Source of the DNA: Pomphorhynchus laevis
Lineage: Eukaryota; Acanthocephala; Palaeacanthocephala; Echinorhynchida; Pomphorhynchidae
DNA: 64,000 nucleotides
Direction: 5' to 3'
Assembly (NCBI GenBank): GCA_012934845.2
Contig: WNNJ02003189.1
Location: forward strand, 52,977 to 116,976
The notes beneath the pieces are model-generated. The model was not told the DNA's origin. It did not search any database and worked only from the letters and a program-made list of their open reading frames with translations. Of this stretch, positions 40,100-52,126 are shown piece after piece. The position numbers were made by a program, and so were the translations under genes. Each line of letters begins with the position of its first letter. Position 1 is the stretch's first letter.

Positions 40100-42820
40100 A
40101 ATATTTCCGTCATGTACTCCAACTGTTTAAGCATGTACAACAAATTTGACGAAATATTGTCTCGTTAATTCAATGAACCCAAACATCATAGCATTGAGCG
40201 AAACCTGGCTTAACAACGATATATTTGATAATGAAATCTCAATCTCAGGCTACTTTGTTATACGATCGGATCGAACCGCCTCAAAAAGAAGGTGGAGTTA
40301 TATTATACGTCAAGCAACCGTTAACCATCATCGAGCAAAGCATTGTATCAGATTATTCATACAACGAATATCTGTGAGCAACAGTATTTTCTCCTGAGAG
40401 ATAGAAACTAAAAATCGGTTTATTTTACCGCTCTCCGCGCTCCGCAACTGAAAAGATTGGCATATCTTTACGACATCACCTAACAAGCTTATCACTGATC
40501 ATTATCCTAGGAGACTTCAATATGCCTTATGTCAATTGGGACCTATATACTTCGACAGTGGTTGTGATGTTGAATCATTCAATCTCCTTGATACGTTCAA
40601 CGATCTCAATCTAACCCAGCATATTCACGAACCCACTAGAAGGAGGAAGCAATCATCTGCCATTTTAGACCTTTGCTTATAAGGAAGGGAATCCACAATT
40701 GATTAAAACTCTCTCAGCCCCCTATTGGCCACAGTGGTTATTGTGTCATTAGGCTGGCGCTTTCTGTCAATCTCTTTAAAACATCCAACTCGTCAAAACC
40801 CGAATTGAATCCCTTCAAAGCGAATTTCGCAAGTATGGCGCAAGCTATATGAAACATTCAATGGCCTAATCCATATGTAATTGGCAAAGATCAGTGCTGG
40901 GAAAATTTCAAATCTACCTTGATCAATGCTCTAAATTATTTCTCCCCTTTAAAACGTCAGCGCACATCCCACAAAAATCCCAGTTTGTTTGACTCGCAGA
41001 TTAAACAAATGATTAAGACAAGAGACAAAATTTACAAAAAATTCAAAGAAGAGAATTGTTCTTGGACCGATTACAAGGAATTACGAAATCAAGTAACGGC
41101 ACTCAAACGTCGGAAACGCAGTTGCTTAGTTTTCAATCTTTGTCGATCATCAAAAAGATATCCAAGTAAATTGTTCAAACATATCAGCTCATTTAAAGCA
41201 ATTACCCCTGAGATCAACTCTATACTCAATATTTTTCTGGATCAATTCACGCTAGAGAGTCCTACATGTCAGTATTGCCCCCGAGTCTCCACAGCTCAAT
41301 ATCCGTGTTACGAATTTATTTAATTTGATAAATTTGAGGTACTTAACGAACTTCTAAAGCTATCACGATCAATTGCGGCAGGACCAGACAATATTCCTCC
41401 AATTCGTCTTCGGGAACTTGCACCAGTAATATATGAACCTTTACACACCATATTTGATTTCTCCTTGTCAACAGGCTGTATGCCATCAGATTGGAAATGT
41501 TCTTCAATCCCACCTCTCTACAAAAAAGGCGACCGTAATCTAGCAAGCAACTATCAGCCAAAAGCCTTATCTGCGTTGCTTGTAAAGTGCTAGAGAAATT
41601 GCTTTTTAAACGAATCATCGGGCACTTATAGAAGGGAACCAAGTACTCTGCGACAACCAACATGGTTTCCTCCAGGAAGATCTACTGTCACAAACCTCGT
41701 ACTTGCGAGAAGTGATTGGACCAGATATGCCGAGGCTGGAATAGTGTTGATGTTTTGTTTTTCGACCTCAGCAAAGCATTTGATCGGATATACTATGATG
41801 TCCTCCTTATTACGATGAAACAGTACGGCATCAGAGGAACCCTCCTAAATTGGATTAACTTTTTCCTTGGAAATCGGACGATTACTGTATTGGCCAATAA
41901 ACATATTTCAAAGACAAAAACTCCTAGACGCGGTGTTCCTCAGGGTCGGTACTCAGTCCATTGATCTTCATTCTTTGCATCAATAAGCTTACTACAACTA
42001 TTTCGAGTCCATTTATTTATATGCCGACGACTTGAAAATGTGGCGATTAATAATCGATAACCGAGATCCAATGATACTCCAGAGAGACATTGATAATATT
42101 AAGGTCTGGTGAAATCAACGAGTACTGGTATTAAACCCCGAAAAGTCAAAACATATGCACATCGGACATCTACACATCAATTCGTCATATACCATTGACG
42201 GAAGAGAAATTGAAACAGTTCCCCAATTTCAAGACCTTAGAGTGATCGTAAATGGAAGCTTATCGACCATCCCACATACCAGTCACACAGTTGCTAAATG
42301 TCGTCGAATTTTAGGAGTTATTAGAAGGACCATTAGCCAGCTTGACGCATCCAGTTTTAAGTTAATTTACAATGCTTATGTCTTATCTTTAATGAGATAC
42401 GCTTCACCTGCCTGCCACCCTCAAACTACGACAAAGATGAATCTGTACGAATCCATATTACGCAAGGCCACACATCTTGTACCCAGCTAACGCAAGCTCT
42501 CATTCATTTTTCGACTCCACGCACTTGGTGTGACCACAGTGAAGAAATCTTTAAAGTCATCTGATTTAATGTTTGTGTGGACAACGCTTAATGTTCAAAA
42601 AGGGCAGATGGAACATGTTTGTCGTAAACTGTGCGAACTTCGAAATTCGAACAGATTGAGGGGACATCCCCTCACGTTAAATATCCACATTCGTCCACAA
42701 AGAAGATTTAACACAATCGTCAACCAAACGTGGAAAAGCTGGAATAAGCTACCAGGTCAAGTGGTTCCGGCCTCCAGTATTTTGTTCTTCAAGAAAAATC
42801 TGAAGAATGTACTAACTTAG
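40100..42820 (+). pseudogene. LINE ORF2 endonuclease and reverse transcriptase remnants
   Basis: Recognisable pieces: ALSETWLNNDIFDNEISISG (40146-40397); IILGDFNMPYVNWD-like reading around 40500; PSLFDSQIKQMIKTRDKIY (40919-41323); the RT N-terminal region at about 41340-41700; VDVLFFDLSKAFDRIYYDVL and RRGVPQG (41716-41964); a YADDLKMWR-like catalytic box near 42020; and the C-terminus (SSDLMFVWTTLN, RLRGHPLTLNIH, WNKLPGQVV) at 42530-42820. At least six frames or stops interrupt it. Confidence 0.7.
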
Positions 42821-42846
42821 AACAATCAGATTTTCATTGATATTTT

Positions 42847-43828
42847 TTACCCTGTACCTAGCCTGCTAGCGACGTAAAAGGCAACTCCACCACCTCGGCA
42901 TTTCTCATGTCGGTCTGTTCTAAATAATGAAAAGCCTGGGATTGCAACACAAGCGTCACTAAGCCCACTGTGAAACCAAGGTTCAGTAATTGCAAAAATC
43001 GACATATTGCTGTGAGACAAATAACAACTAAACTTATCAAACTTCGAGACTAAGCTGCGAACGTTAAAACATGCAATTTTCCGGGGATGTCTACTACGAT
43101 TCTTTGAAGTATTATGCAGGACACCATGGAATGAAATTAAGTCTCCAATGACGCTACATCGTGAGTATTTAGGATTAACTTCTCCCAACGTACAAATGGA
43201 CGTCGTCGGACCACTTGAAAATTTTGGGTACAGAGGTCATTTTCACCTTGTTGACGCTTGTCGTTTAGCTCTTTTTTTAGCGAGTGATAGTTGTTCGCGC
43301 TTTTCAACTGACAGATCCTTATATATTCGTACAGAATAACCATTAGTCTATAAGCTCTACTAAGGACGATATTTGCTTGATCATTGGAAGCACACATCAA
43401 TCGAAGCAGTCTATTCTACCATTATCATACTTTTTACCAATTCTATGAAGGGCCAATACCTCCAAGGATGCTATTAAATGTTCCTCTCCATCTAGAAAAA
43501 TACTAGACAAGATATTTCTCACTGAAAGATCGTCGTCATTCACACGGTTTTGAGAAATTACGGATTTGAACTCGTTGATATTAGTGAAAATTACACATCT
43601 TAATTTGTTTAGGTTAGATTTCGTCCCCCTTATGTTATTCAAACGTGCGGGCCAGTCAGGTTGCTGCACCGGATAACTCGCCGCATGAGTGACTTTACTT
43701 AACGGGGAGACAGAAGTCGTAGACTTGTTTAGGTAAGTTGCTGCATTATCACGTGTAGATCGTGTTGTTGGACTTGGATAGATCGTGCTAGTGACACAAG
43801 GTCCAATTGCAACAGTGCTAGATTCCAA
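42847..43828 (-). pseudogene. LINE ORF1 and endonuclease start, broken
   Basis: 43397-43828 includes LRCVIFTNINEFKSVISQNRV, DDLSVRNILSSIF and LALHRIGKK. 43137-43400 includes ANIVLSRAYRLM and LCTQNFQVVRRRPFVRWEKL, the ORF1 C-terminal end. 42847-43188 opens the endonuclease (IACFNVRSLVSKFDKF, AITEPWFHSGLSD, GGGVAFYVAS). Frames change between the three. Confidence 0.65.
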
Positions 43829-44000
43829 TCAAAGCTCACGGTTGCCATTAGCTCAGGGTCGCCATTTAGATCGTCGTATAGATCGTTGTAAGCTCGTTAT
43901 ATAGATCGTTGTTCACCACCCTCGAATGGGTTTGTCTATATTTGTATATTTATTGTAAGTAGTTTTAATTGTATGTTAATTATTTCTCAAACTTTTTTAA
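42847..44000 (-). mobile_element. LINE fragment: ORF1 and endonuclease N-terminus, 3' part missing
   Basis: On the minus strand a leader (about 43840-44000, with repeated ATAGATCGTTGT) precedes ORF1 remnants (43137-43828) and the first part of the endonuclease (42847-43188). The RT is absent. Losing the 3' part is unusual for LINE insertions and implies a later deletion or rearrangement. It meets the plus-strand LINE at 42845 tail to tail. Confidence 0.65.
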
Positions 44001-44049
44001 TATCACCATATAACTATGGTGCCGTCATTATAACGCAATTATTATCTTT

Positions 44050-44500
44050 AAAGGAAATTAAATCTGTAACGTCTTGGACATTCCATTTATAATAGGAATG
44101 CCCTAGTTTATTCACATTTCCATATTTACGAACTAATTGGTATAAACGTAATTTCAATTAACTTATAAGGCAATTATTTAGCCCAATGTAAAATTTTGAA
44201 TTTTGAAGTAATAGTCTTAAATATCAATTATTGAATAAATTGATAAGATAAAATTACAGATAATAAAAATATTAATAGAACGTAATAATTATCACGTATC
44301 ATTTAGATCTGTGATCCGCCACTCCCCCTCCGTGATGGATTTTATGCCGGTCCGCGAAAAAAGTTTTGAATTTATTAATTTTATATCATCTTATAAGGCT
44401 ATTTTACTTATTTTTGGCGAATTTTAATATTAACTTATTTTTAGTAAAAATAATTTAGTTAAATGATACTTCACATAATTGAGTTTGAATTATGGTAACG
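44050..44500. repeat. AT-rich repeat unit 1, hAT-like end motif
   Basis: The segment from GGAATGCCC through TTTTGGCGAATTTTAATATTAAC is repeated, diverged, at 44508-44810 plus 45793-45900. It contains GATCTGTGAT, then CCGTGATG and GCCGGTCCGCG, motifs typical of non-autonomous hAT ends. Transposon identity is tentative. Confidence 0.45.
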
Positions 44501-44507
44501 ACTTTGA

Positions 44508-44811
44508 CATTTTTTTGAAATAAGAATGCCCAAGTTTATTCACATTTCCGTATTTACGAACTAATTGGTATAAACGTAATTTCAATTACCTTATAAGGCA
44601 ATTATTTAGCCCAATGTAAAATTTTTAATTTTGAAGTAATAGTCTTACATCTCAATTATCGAATAAATGAATTGGATTAAATTACAGATAATAAAATATA
44701 TATAACGTAATAATTATCACCTATCATTTAGATCAGTGATTCAAGACCACTGGTCCGTGATGAATATTGTGCCGGTCCGCGATAAAATTTCAATTTAATT
44801 TATTTTATATC
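44508..44811. repeat. AT-rich repeat unit 2, split by a LINE insertion
   Basis: It matches unit 1 from GAATGCCC to TTTATAT. The match then resumes at 45796 with CTTATAAGGC and TTTTTGGCGA. CAGTGATTCAAGACC followed by GCCGGTCCGCG is the better-preserved hAT-like end. Confidence 0.55.
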
Positions 44812-45795
44812 TGCTCTTTATAATCTTCATTAATGATCTGCTACTCCGCTTATCATGCTCTCATCTAGCGTTTGCAGACGATCTAAAGATTTGGTCGATC
44901 ATTAGAAGTCCTGCTGATCGAGTATCGTTACAAAATGATCTAAACTCCCTGATCAAGTGGTGCGATTCTACCGGACTACGGTTGAATGTTGATAAATGTG
45001 TCCTCATGCAACTAGGTCGCCCTATTGAAACTCTAAGGTACTTTATTGGAGATATGGTCTTAAAGGAAGTGTCTCATCATAAGGATTTAGGGATTATTGT
45101 TCATAGATCCTTGAAAACAAAGTTGAACACCGACTTCTTTCTAGGTAAAGCTACTAGGGCGTTATATTGTATCAAAAATGCATTCCTCAGGTTAAGCTGT
45201 TACATGTTTTGGAGGTTATTCATCTCCATCGTCAGGCCACACTTGGAGTACTGCATTCAGGCTTGTTTCCCTGTCACTAAGCAAGAACTATTAGACCTGG
45301 AGTCTATTCTTAGGCGCGGATCGAGGCTCTGTATTGGCTTAAGTGGTATTGACTATTATGTACGTCTAAGTCGTATTGGGATGTTGTCGGTACGTGAGAG
45401 GTTCATATCCTTGGAAATGCTATGTATATGGCATATGTCGAATGATGTGGTAGGTTATCCCACCGATGTAATCACTAGGCGGGTAGATCAGTTGCGGGGA
45501 CATAGCAGAGTCTTGTATAAATTTAGATTTGGCAGATTACCAAAAGTGTATAGACTCTCAAGAAGAGGAATTAACATGTGGAATTCGTTGCCTGAGGAAG
45601 TCGTTGCAGCCCCCAGTTTGAGAACGTTTAAATCACGATGCTACAAATGGATACATGAACAATGCCGCCATTCAACACTACCACTGGAATACCCTAATTA
45701 GCTACGTTGACTGACCATTTGCTTTTGTTTTATTTTTTTGGACTCTGCCTGAATATCCTTTTGGCTTTGGTATGTATTGGAATAATAATAATCTT
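44812..45795 (+). mobile_element. Young 5'-truncated copy of the 34-39 kb LINE
   Basis: From CTGCTCTTTATAATC to the AATAATAAT tail it matches 38075-39060, with only about ten differences noticed over about 980 bp. It starts in the middle of the RT, just after GVPQGSVLGP. It is inserted into repeat unit 2, whose two halves flank it. No clear long target-site duplication is seen. Confidence 0.85.
44982..45701 (+). pseudogene. LINE ORF2 C-terminal fragment (open, truncated)
   Basis: 239 codons, nearly identical to the end of the ORF2 at 38225-38964 (VDKCVLMQLGRPIETL, HKDLGIIVHRSLKTKLN, IVRPHLEYCIQACFPVTK). The preceding LAFADDLKIW box is also present upstream of this Met. It lacks the endonuclease and most of the RT, so it cannot function. 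Confidence 0.85.
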
Positions 45796-45899
45796 ATAAG
45801 GCAATTATTTTTACTTATTTTTGGCGACTTTTAATATTAACATAATAGTGAAAAGAGCTTTTGATTTAATGATATTTCACATCACTGAGTTTTCAAATC

Positions 45900-46170
45900 C
45901 TGTGAAAGACTTGGGCATTATTTTAGTGTGAATTATTAGTAATATTAAAAAATCAATGTAGTTTTAATAATATTTCTAATTAAAGAATTCTATATCCTTA
46001 ATTTGTTTAAATTAATTGGCGTTATCCTGTTTCACTTTTATCGCTATGTGAATTTCGCCAAATAGTAGACTATCTAGAACTTGTCTATTCTTTTTGTTTA
46101 ACCGGCTATATTGATTTCTGCTGAGATTTTATTTTTTCGTAGTGGCAATCCACTGAATAAATTTACTGTC
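45900..46170. other. AT-rich non-coding stretch
   Basis: This is the remainder of the repeat flank and unique AT-rich sequence. No gene is visible. Confidence 0.4.
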
Positions 46171-46174
46171 TAGC

Positions 46175-47089
46175 AATTAATAAAAAATTATTTTTACGTA
46201 GCAAATGAGTGCCGGCACACGCTTACATGACCACAAAAACAAAAAACAAAAATCTAAATCATGTGTCGAGGAGGTAGGTACGAAGGCGGCATTTGAATGC
46301 AATAAAGGAGGGAGCGCGGCGGACGTCGAGTGGTAGCTGATTCCAGGTGAGTGAGGCGGCAACTAGGAAGGATCGGAGACCGTAGTTGTTTGATTAATTG
46401 GAAACGTACTGTAAGAGGGAATTACCGGAACGCAGTGATATTGAGGTAGGACGAGTGTAGTCTAAGAAAAGGACGTTGATGAATGATGAGGAGCCGACAG
46501 CAATGAGACGAAAAGTTACGAGAAGAAGATGGAGTTGTATGCGAATGTGGATGGTGGACCAGGAGAGTTGGTTAAGATATGTGGATGTGTGGTCGAAGCG
46601 ACGTAGGAGCACTTGAACGGCGGAGTTGATTATGCGTTGTAGGGGTAGGATGATGGATTTTGAAGAATTGACGAAAGGGCTAAGGTAGTAATAGATTTTA
46701 GGGAAAAGAAACGATGAAAGAAGAGACATACAGGAACGGAAGTCAATAAGGAGGCAGATACGACGGATGTTACGAAGAATTAAGTCAGACTAGGGGACCT
46801 TGTCTCGGACAAAGGGTTTAAATGAAAAGTGATCATCGAAATTGAATCCTAAAAAATTGAGATTGTGAACTATGGTTATGATTAATGAGGCAAAATATAC
46901 AGGGGGAGGAGATATGCTAGGTTGACGGGGGAGAATCCACATTATTTTAGACTTGTCTGCGTTTTGATAGAGCCTTGTCACGATAAATGAGTAGGTCTTT
47001 GTAAACTTTCATGGATGCGATTTCTCTGGAGTGATTAGAGCGGAAAGCAGATTGGACGAAGAGAGTTAAACGTTGATATGTGTTAAGAT
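46175..47089 (-). mobile_element. LINE family A copy, internally deleted subfamily, 3' part
   Basis: The 3' end with its hairpin sits at about 46195-46225. Minus-strand frames read SSFLFPKIYYYLSPFVNSS and SWSTIHIRIQLHLLL (46394-46729), then KSKIMWILPRQPSISPPPV (46790-46981). At about 46965 the same deletion junction as at 9575 removes the RT core. It continues to 47089, where the Ty3/gypsy fossil begins. The last 410 bp (46680-47089) are repeated almost exactly at 50893-51303. Confidence 0.8.
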
Positions 47090-47762
47090 CCAAAGTGAGG
47101 CTAATGTAGCTTTATTGAAAACATCTACAAAACAAATAACATTAAAACACAAGTTAGTTAATTTACGACATTCTCCTCCGCCAAACATAATCTCGTAGAT
47201 ACGCGGGATTAGCTTTATTTCGCACGGGTCTTTCGTTGCTCTGCAGAATTTCATTTCCTTTCTCGTCGGATATTTTGAAAGTATCGTTTAAAGTATCGTC
47301 GTCCGTACTCACAGTTTTATCGTCGCTTTAGCAGGTATCAGGGTTATAGCTGCTTTCAATATCATCTTTAGTAGTAGTTGTAAGTTGTGATGTATCGTTC
47401 GTACATTCATGATCTTCTATCATTAGATTTTGGCAGCTATCTCCACCTGACAACCGTTGTCCGATATCGAAACCGGGAGCCACGTCCCTTAAAGAAACCG
47501 CACCTTGTCGTTGATTAGGATATTCGATGATAGCGTATTTGTTGATAGCAGTCACAAGTTTAGCTGGACAACCTATTGATTCAAATTTCGATTCACGTCT
47601 ATGATTCCGGACAAGTACAGATGCACCATCGGTCATCCATTTTGGAAACGTTTTGCCTTCATTACTCTTTCTTGGGTAAGAAAATATCTGTTCGTGAGGT
47701 GTGTAGTTGGTTGAAGTACATAAAAGTCTCCTTATGCTATTAAGTGCTCTTGGTAATATTAT

Positions 47763-48467
47763 TTACCACTGATGAATAGACATTCGTTCACTTCGTAACG
47801 TGGTGGTTATAGCTGTCCAAATTGTTGAATTGTATCGTTCGCATTGCCCGTTACCTCTTGGGTTGTACGGTGTTGTGGAACTGCTAGCGATTCCTCTCTC
47901 ACTGAGAAATTGTCTGACATCCGATGACAGAAACGACGTACCTCTATCCGAATGAATATATTCTGGACAACCAAAAATAGCAAATATTTCGTCCAAACAA
48001 TGACACACAGTTTTAGCAGACATATCGGGGCACGCGTAGGCAAAAAGAAACCGACTATACTCATCAATCACAACAAGGAGGAAACGGGATCTTGAATTAC
48101 TCGGTAATGGTCCTTTGAAATCTATGCATAATCGCTCAAAAGGGCGGGTAGCTTTAATTACATGAGCCGTACAGGTATTTGAAAATCGAGGCTTAGAAAA
48201 TTTACAAGCTTCACAACGTTCACAAATATTTTTCACATCATTTACCGAGAATGGAAGATTCCGTGATCCGACATAATGAGTTAACCGTCGTACACCGGGG
48301 TGACATAATGATTCGTGAAGTTCTCGTAATCCTCTATCGAAATTGGAAGTAGCACATATTCTAGATAAGGTATCTGCTGGTCCATTCAAAGATCCCGGGC
48401 GGTAGAATATTTCAAAATCGTAATTGGCCAATTCTGCTTCCCAACGTTGTATTTTGTCGTTTTTCAT
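47763..48467 (-). pseudogene. Ty3/gypsy fossil: integrase part
   Basis: A zinc-binding N-terminal region and a DDE-type catalytic core of a Ty3/gypsy integrase are recognisable on the minus strand. It belongs to the fossil element at 47090-50892. Confidence 0.75.
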
Positions 48468-49058
48468 CTTGCTTCCGTTTAGTTGATTGAATATAAAACT
48501 AACTGATCTTTGGTCTAAGTAAAAAAATTTCTTGATTACAACATCTTACAATGTTTTATTACAATGTTTTACCTGTGTGAAATAAAGCTACTCCCGCGTA
48601 TCTACGAGTTTATGTTTGGCGGAGGAGAATGTCGTGAATTAACTAACTTGTGTTTTAATGTTATTTGTTTCAATCATGTGATCCATACATCGCTGAAAGC
48701 TACATTAGCCTCACTTTGGATCTTAACAATTTATTGAAAACATTGTAAGATGTTGTAATCAAGAAAATTTTTACATAGACCAAAGATCAGTTAGTTTTAT
48801 ATTCAATCAACTAAACGGAAGCAAGATAAAAAACGACAAAATACAACGTTGGAAAGCAGAATTGGCCAATTACGATTTTGAAATATTCTACCGCCCGGGA
48901 TAAAACTGTGAGTACGGACGACGATACTTTAAACGATACTTTCAAAATATCCGACGAGAAAGGAAATGAAATTTTGCAGAGCAACGAAAGACCCGTGCGA
49001 AATAAAGCTACTCCCGCGTATCTACGAGATTATGTTTGGCGGAGAAGAATGTCGTGAA

Positions 49059-50597
49059 TTAACTAACTTGTGTTTTAATGTTATTTGTTTCAATCATGTG
49101 ATCCATACATCGCTGAAAGCATGACACTGCATTCTTCAAACCAAAGGGCAATCTCGCAAAGCAATATAATCTTCCATCTGCTTCAGAGGCAGTATATAGT
49201 CTATCGTCTGGATGTAGAGGAACTTGATGATAAGCAGATTGTAAGTCAATTGTAGAAAACCATTTGTATTTACTAATTTCATACACAAGATCTTGTAAGT
49301 TTGGCAAAAGATAGGCATCCAGCAATGTATATTTATTTATCGTTTGTGAGTAATCAATAACAAGCCTGCGTTTATGTCTCTCCGAGCGCGTAACTACCAC
49401 TTGAGCTTGCCATGGTGAAATACAAGGTTCGATAATCCCATCTTTCAATAACTTCTGATCCTCCGATCGAATAAAATCACGATCGGCTGGATTATACCGG
49501 CGAGACCTCGTTGCAATAGGAATGCAATGTTCATTTAGATGTGAAAATGGTCGAACTGGCTTGAAATCTATAGGTCGCAAAGCAGCAATTACCAATTCGT
49601 TTCTAGGACCATTCAATTTTAGTTTGAAACTCTTATGCTCATTCATAAAATCCATCCCCAATATTGCTTCGGTACATAAGTCGTCCAGAACATGAAATAT
49701 AATGTTTTTATAAATTTGGGACTTGTAGATGATGGAAGTAGTGACATGGCCTTTAGTTAAAGTCTTGAAGCGATTAGTGGCCATTGTAATAGGCCGTATA
49801 TCTCTGACGATAGGCAATTTCATCTTACTCACAATATCAGTTCGAATAAAACTATAACAACTCCCTGTGTCAAACAAACACTCTACTCTTTTGTTGCAAA
49901 TGGATATTTGGTCTACAGCTTTTCGGTCAGACAGTATTGAAGAAATGCACGCAGAGTATTTATTACGACCGAATTGTGAAGATCGACACGCTCTTGCAAA
50001 ATGTCCTTCCTTCTGACATTTATGGCAAATTGAATTTTTTGCCGGACAAGATTCTCGACTATGCTTTGATTGACTTCCACAAAAAAAGCACTTCCAATTA
50101 CTTTTGATTGTTGCAACTACTCTATCATTCATTTGTGCCAGTTGATCTGCCGCCTCTTCCTTTCTGCTGTCGGAAACATGAGCTAGTCGATAATAAGGTC
50201 CTTCGATTACCGTTGAACGTTTTTCCGCACTTTCCATAGCTTTTGCAATTTCAAAAGCGTCTGTTAGTGTTAAGGTACAGTTTTCAAGTAAACGTTCTCT
50301 AATTTTCTTTGAGGAAATACCCGCTATGAACGCATTTAGAATTGCCTGATCTCGGTGATCTTGTGCCGATACTTCTTCGAACTTACATTCTGAGGCTAGT
50401 TGCTTTAAACTATTAGTGTAGTGTTGAATATCTTCTGCATCTTCTTGTCTCCTCGCGAATAGTATATATCGAGCATAAATGACATTGGTCGGTCGCTCAA
50501 ACATCGATCGAAGCGTCTTGATAGCTTCTGCATAATCAGACAGTTGTTGAATTGACTTGAAAATTTGAGGAGAAACGTAATTACGCAGTAACGTCAA
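49059..50597 (-). pseudogene. Ty3/gypsy fossil: gag-protease-RT part
   Basis: A gag-like region, a CCHC zinc knuckle (CHKCQKEGHFARAC), an aspartic protease (LFDTGS) and the beginning of an RT are recognisable in this order. It is part of the same broken fossil. Confidence 0.8.
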
Positions 50598-50892
50598 TCG
50601 AATCTCACACGGAGCTCCAATGTGTTCGATAAACGCTTCGAATGTTGATAGCCAATGTTTCCAAATATCCGTTTGTTTGGGTCTTCTGTGTCTATTGTAA
50701 GTTTACTTGGCTGCAGATATCGAGCATAATCAACGTTCGCCAATCCGTTTCCGACTGGGTCCATCTTGACAACAAATGCTCACACAAATGTTTTCAATAA
50801 ATTGTTAAGATCCAAAGTGAGGCTAATGTAGCTTTATTGAAAACATCTACAAAACAAATAACATTAAAACACAAGTTAGTTAATTCACGACA

Positions 50893-51620
50893 AGGGCTAA
50901 GGCAGTAATCGATTTTAGGGAAAAGAAGCGATGAAAGAAGAGACATACAGGAACGGAAGTCAATAAGGAGGCGGATACGACGGATGTTACGAAGAATTAA
51001 GTCAGACTAGGGGACCTTGTCTCGGACAAAGGGTTTAAAAGAAAAGTGATCATCGAAATTGAATTCTAAAAAATTGAGATTGTGAACTATGGTTATGATT
51101 AATGAGGCAAAATATACAGGGGGAGGAGATATGCTAGGTTGACGGGGGAGAATCCACATTATTTTAGACTTGTCTGCGTTTTGATAGAGCCTTGTCACGA
51201 TAAATGAGTAGGTCTTTGTAAACTTTCATGGAGGCGATTTCTCTGGAGTGATTAGAGCGGAAAGCAGATTGGACGAAGAGAGTTAAACGTTGATATGTGT
51301 TAAGATAAGGCGCTCTAGTAGCTTCGAAAGAGTAGGGAGTAGTGAAAAGGGGCGATAACTAGAAGGAAGTGATGGTCGGGCGATTGTTTCTTAATGAGGG
51401 GACGAGCGATGTCGGATTTCCAGTGTGAATGAAAGATACGACTGAGGATGGACGAGTTAAACAAAGTGGTGAGGAAAGAGGATATCGATGAGCATATGGA
51501 TTTGAGTATGGGGTAAGCAGGATATCGTCATGGGAGGTTTTGCTTGGCTAGGACATGAGGACAGATGATACTTCGTCAGGTGAGACGGGAGAAATTAATG
51601 ATTGAAGATATCTTACCAGT
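50893..51620 (-). mobile_element. LINE family A copy, internally deleted subfamily, 5' part
   Basis: It starts with 410 bp duplicating 46680-47089 and continues upstream through the RT N-terminal region to about 51600. There it matches the start of the plus-strand sibling at 9145-9200 (GACGAAGTATCATCTGT in reverse). The internal deletion junction is at about 51184. The flanking LINE is thus not simply split by the LTR element; part of it is present twice. Confidence 0.75.
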
Positions 51621-52126
51621 CACGCCTATGTAGAGCATGTGGTTGAACTAATGAGGCATTTATGCCCTAATGGTGGCGTATATATTCCATTTTCAATTGT
51701 TTGTATCGATTCGGTAAGATGATCGTTGTGTATGTGTTGATCGGAAAAAATCAGTGAGATATGCGACTCATCATTTCTCGTCGTCATTCAAAGCACACGA
51801 GCCCGTTGCTCATTAATTCTTATTTATCTAACAGTTGCAATATTCTTTTCCCTAATATTTTCATCATCGTTTAACAACAACTGAACTATGATGAACTTTT
51901 CAGTTACATCAGAGATCAACATTTGTCATAGCTCTATCTAATTTTCTTGTTTTTAGTATTTAATTAACGGAATAACAAGTAGAAATTGATTTTTTTCATA
52001 TTGTCTTGATTAACTCTCATCACCATCAGAAAATGTTGAATTCTATTAAGCCACCTAATTGTTGTTTCAGAATGAAAAACATTTTAAAAACACAATGCAT
52101 TTTTGAGTTTAAGGTTTTCTAATTAT
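51621..52126. other. AT-rich non-coding stretch
   Basis: No gene, RNA or repeat is recognised. The sequence is AT-rich with short homopolymer runs. Confidence 0.4.

Larger units (their letters stand above)
39431..42845 (+). mobile_element. LINE family B-like copy, decayed
   Basis: An ORF1 C-terminal half (39435-39917), endonuclease pieces (40146-40800) and RT pieces (40919-42820) follow in order on the plus strand. It ends at about 42845, where a minus-strand LINE fragment begins. Frame changes and stops are frequent. Protein-level relation to the other family B copies is clear, but identity is lower. Confidence 0.75.
47090..50892 (-). mobile_element. Ty3/gypsy LTR retrotransposon fossil, broken
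   Basis: Minus-strand parts are a gag-like region with a CCHC knuckle, an aspartic protease and an RT (together within about 49059-50597), and an integrase (about 47763-48467). A direct repeat of about 80 bp marks both ends (about 47090-47170 and 50811-50892) and looks nearly identical between ends, suggesting a fairly young insertion. The element is broken in several places and its middle is rearranged. It lies within a family A LINE. Confidence 0.8.
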
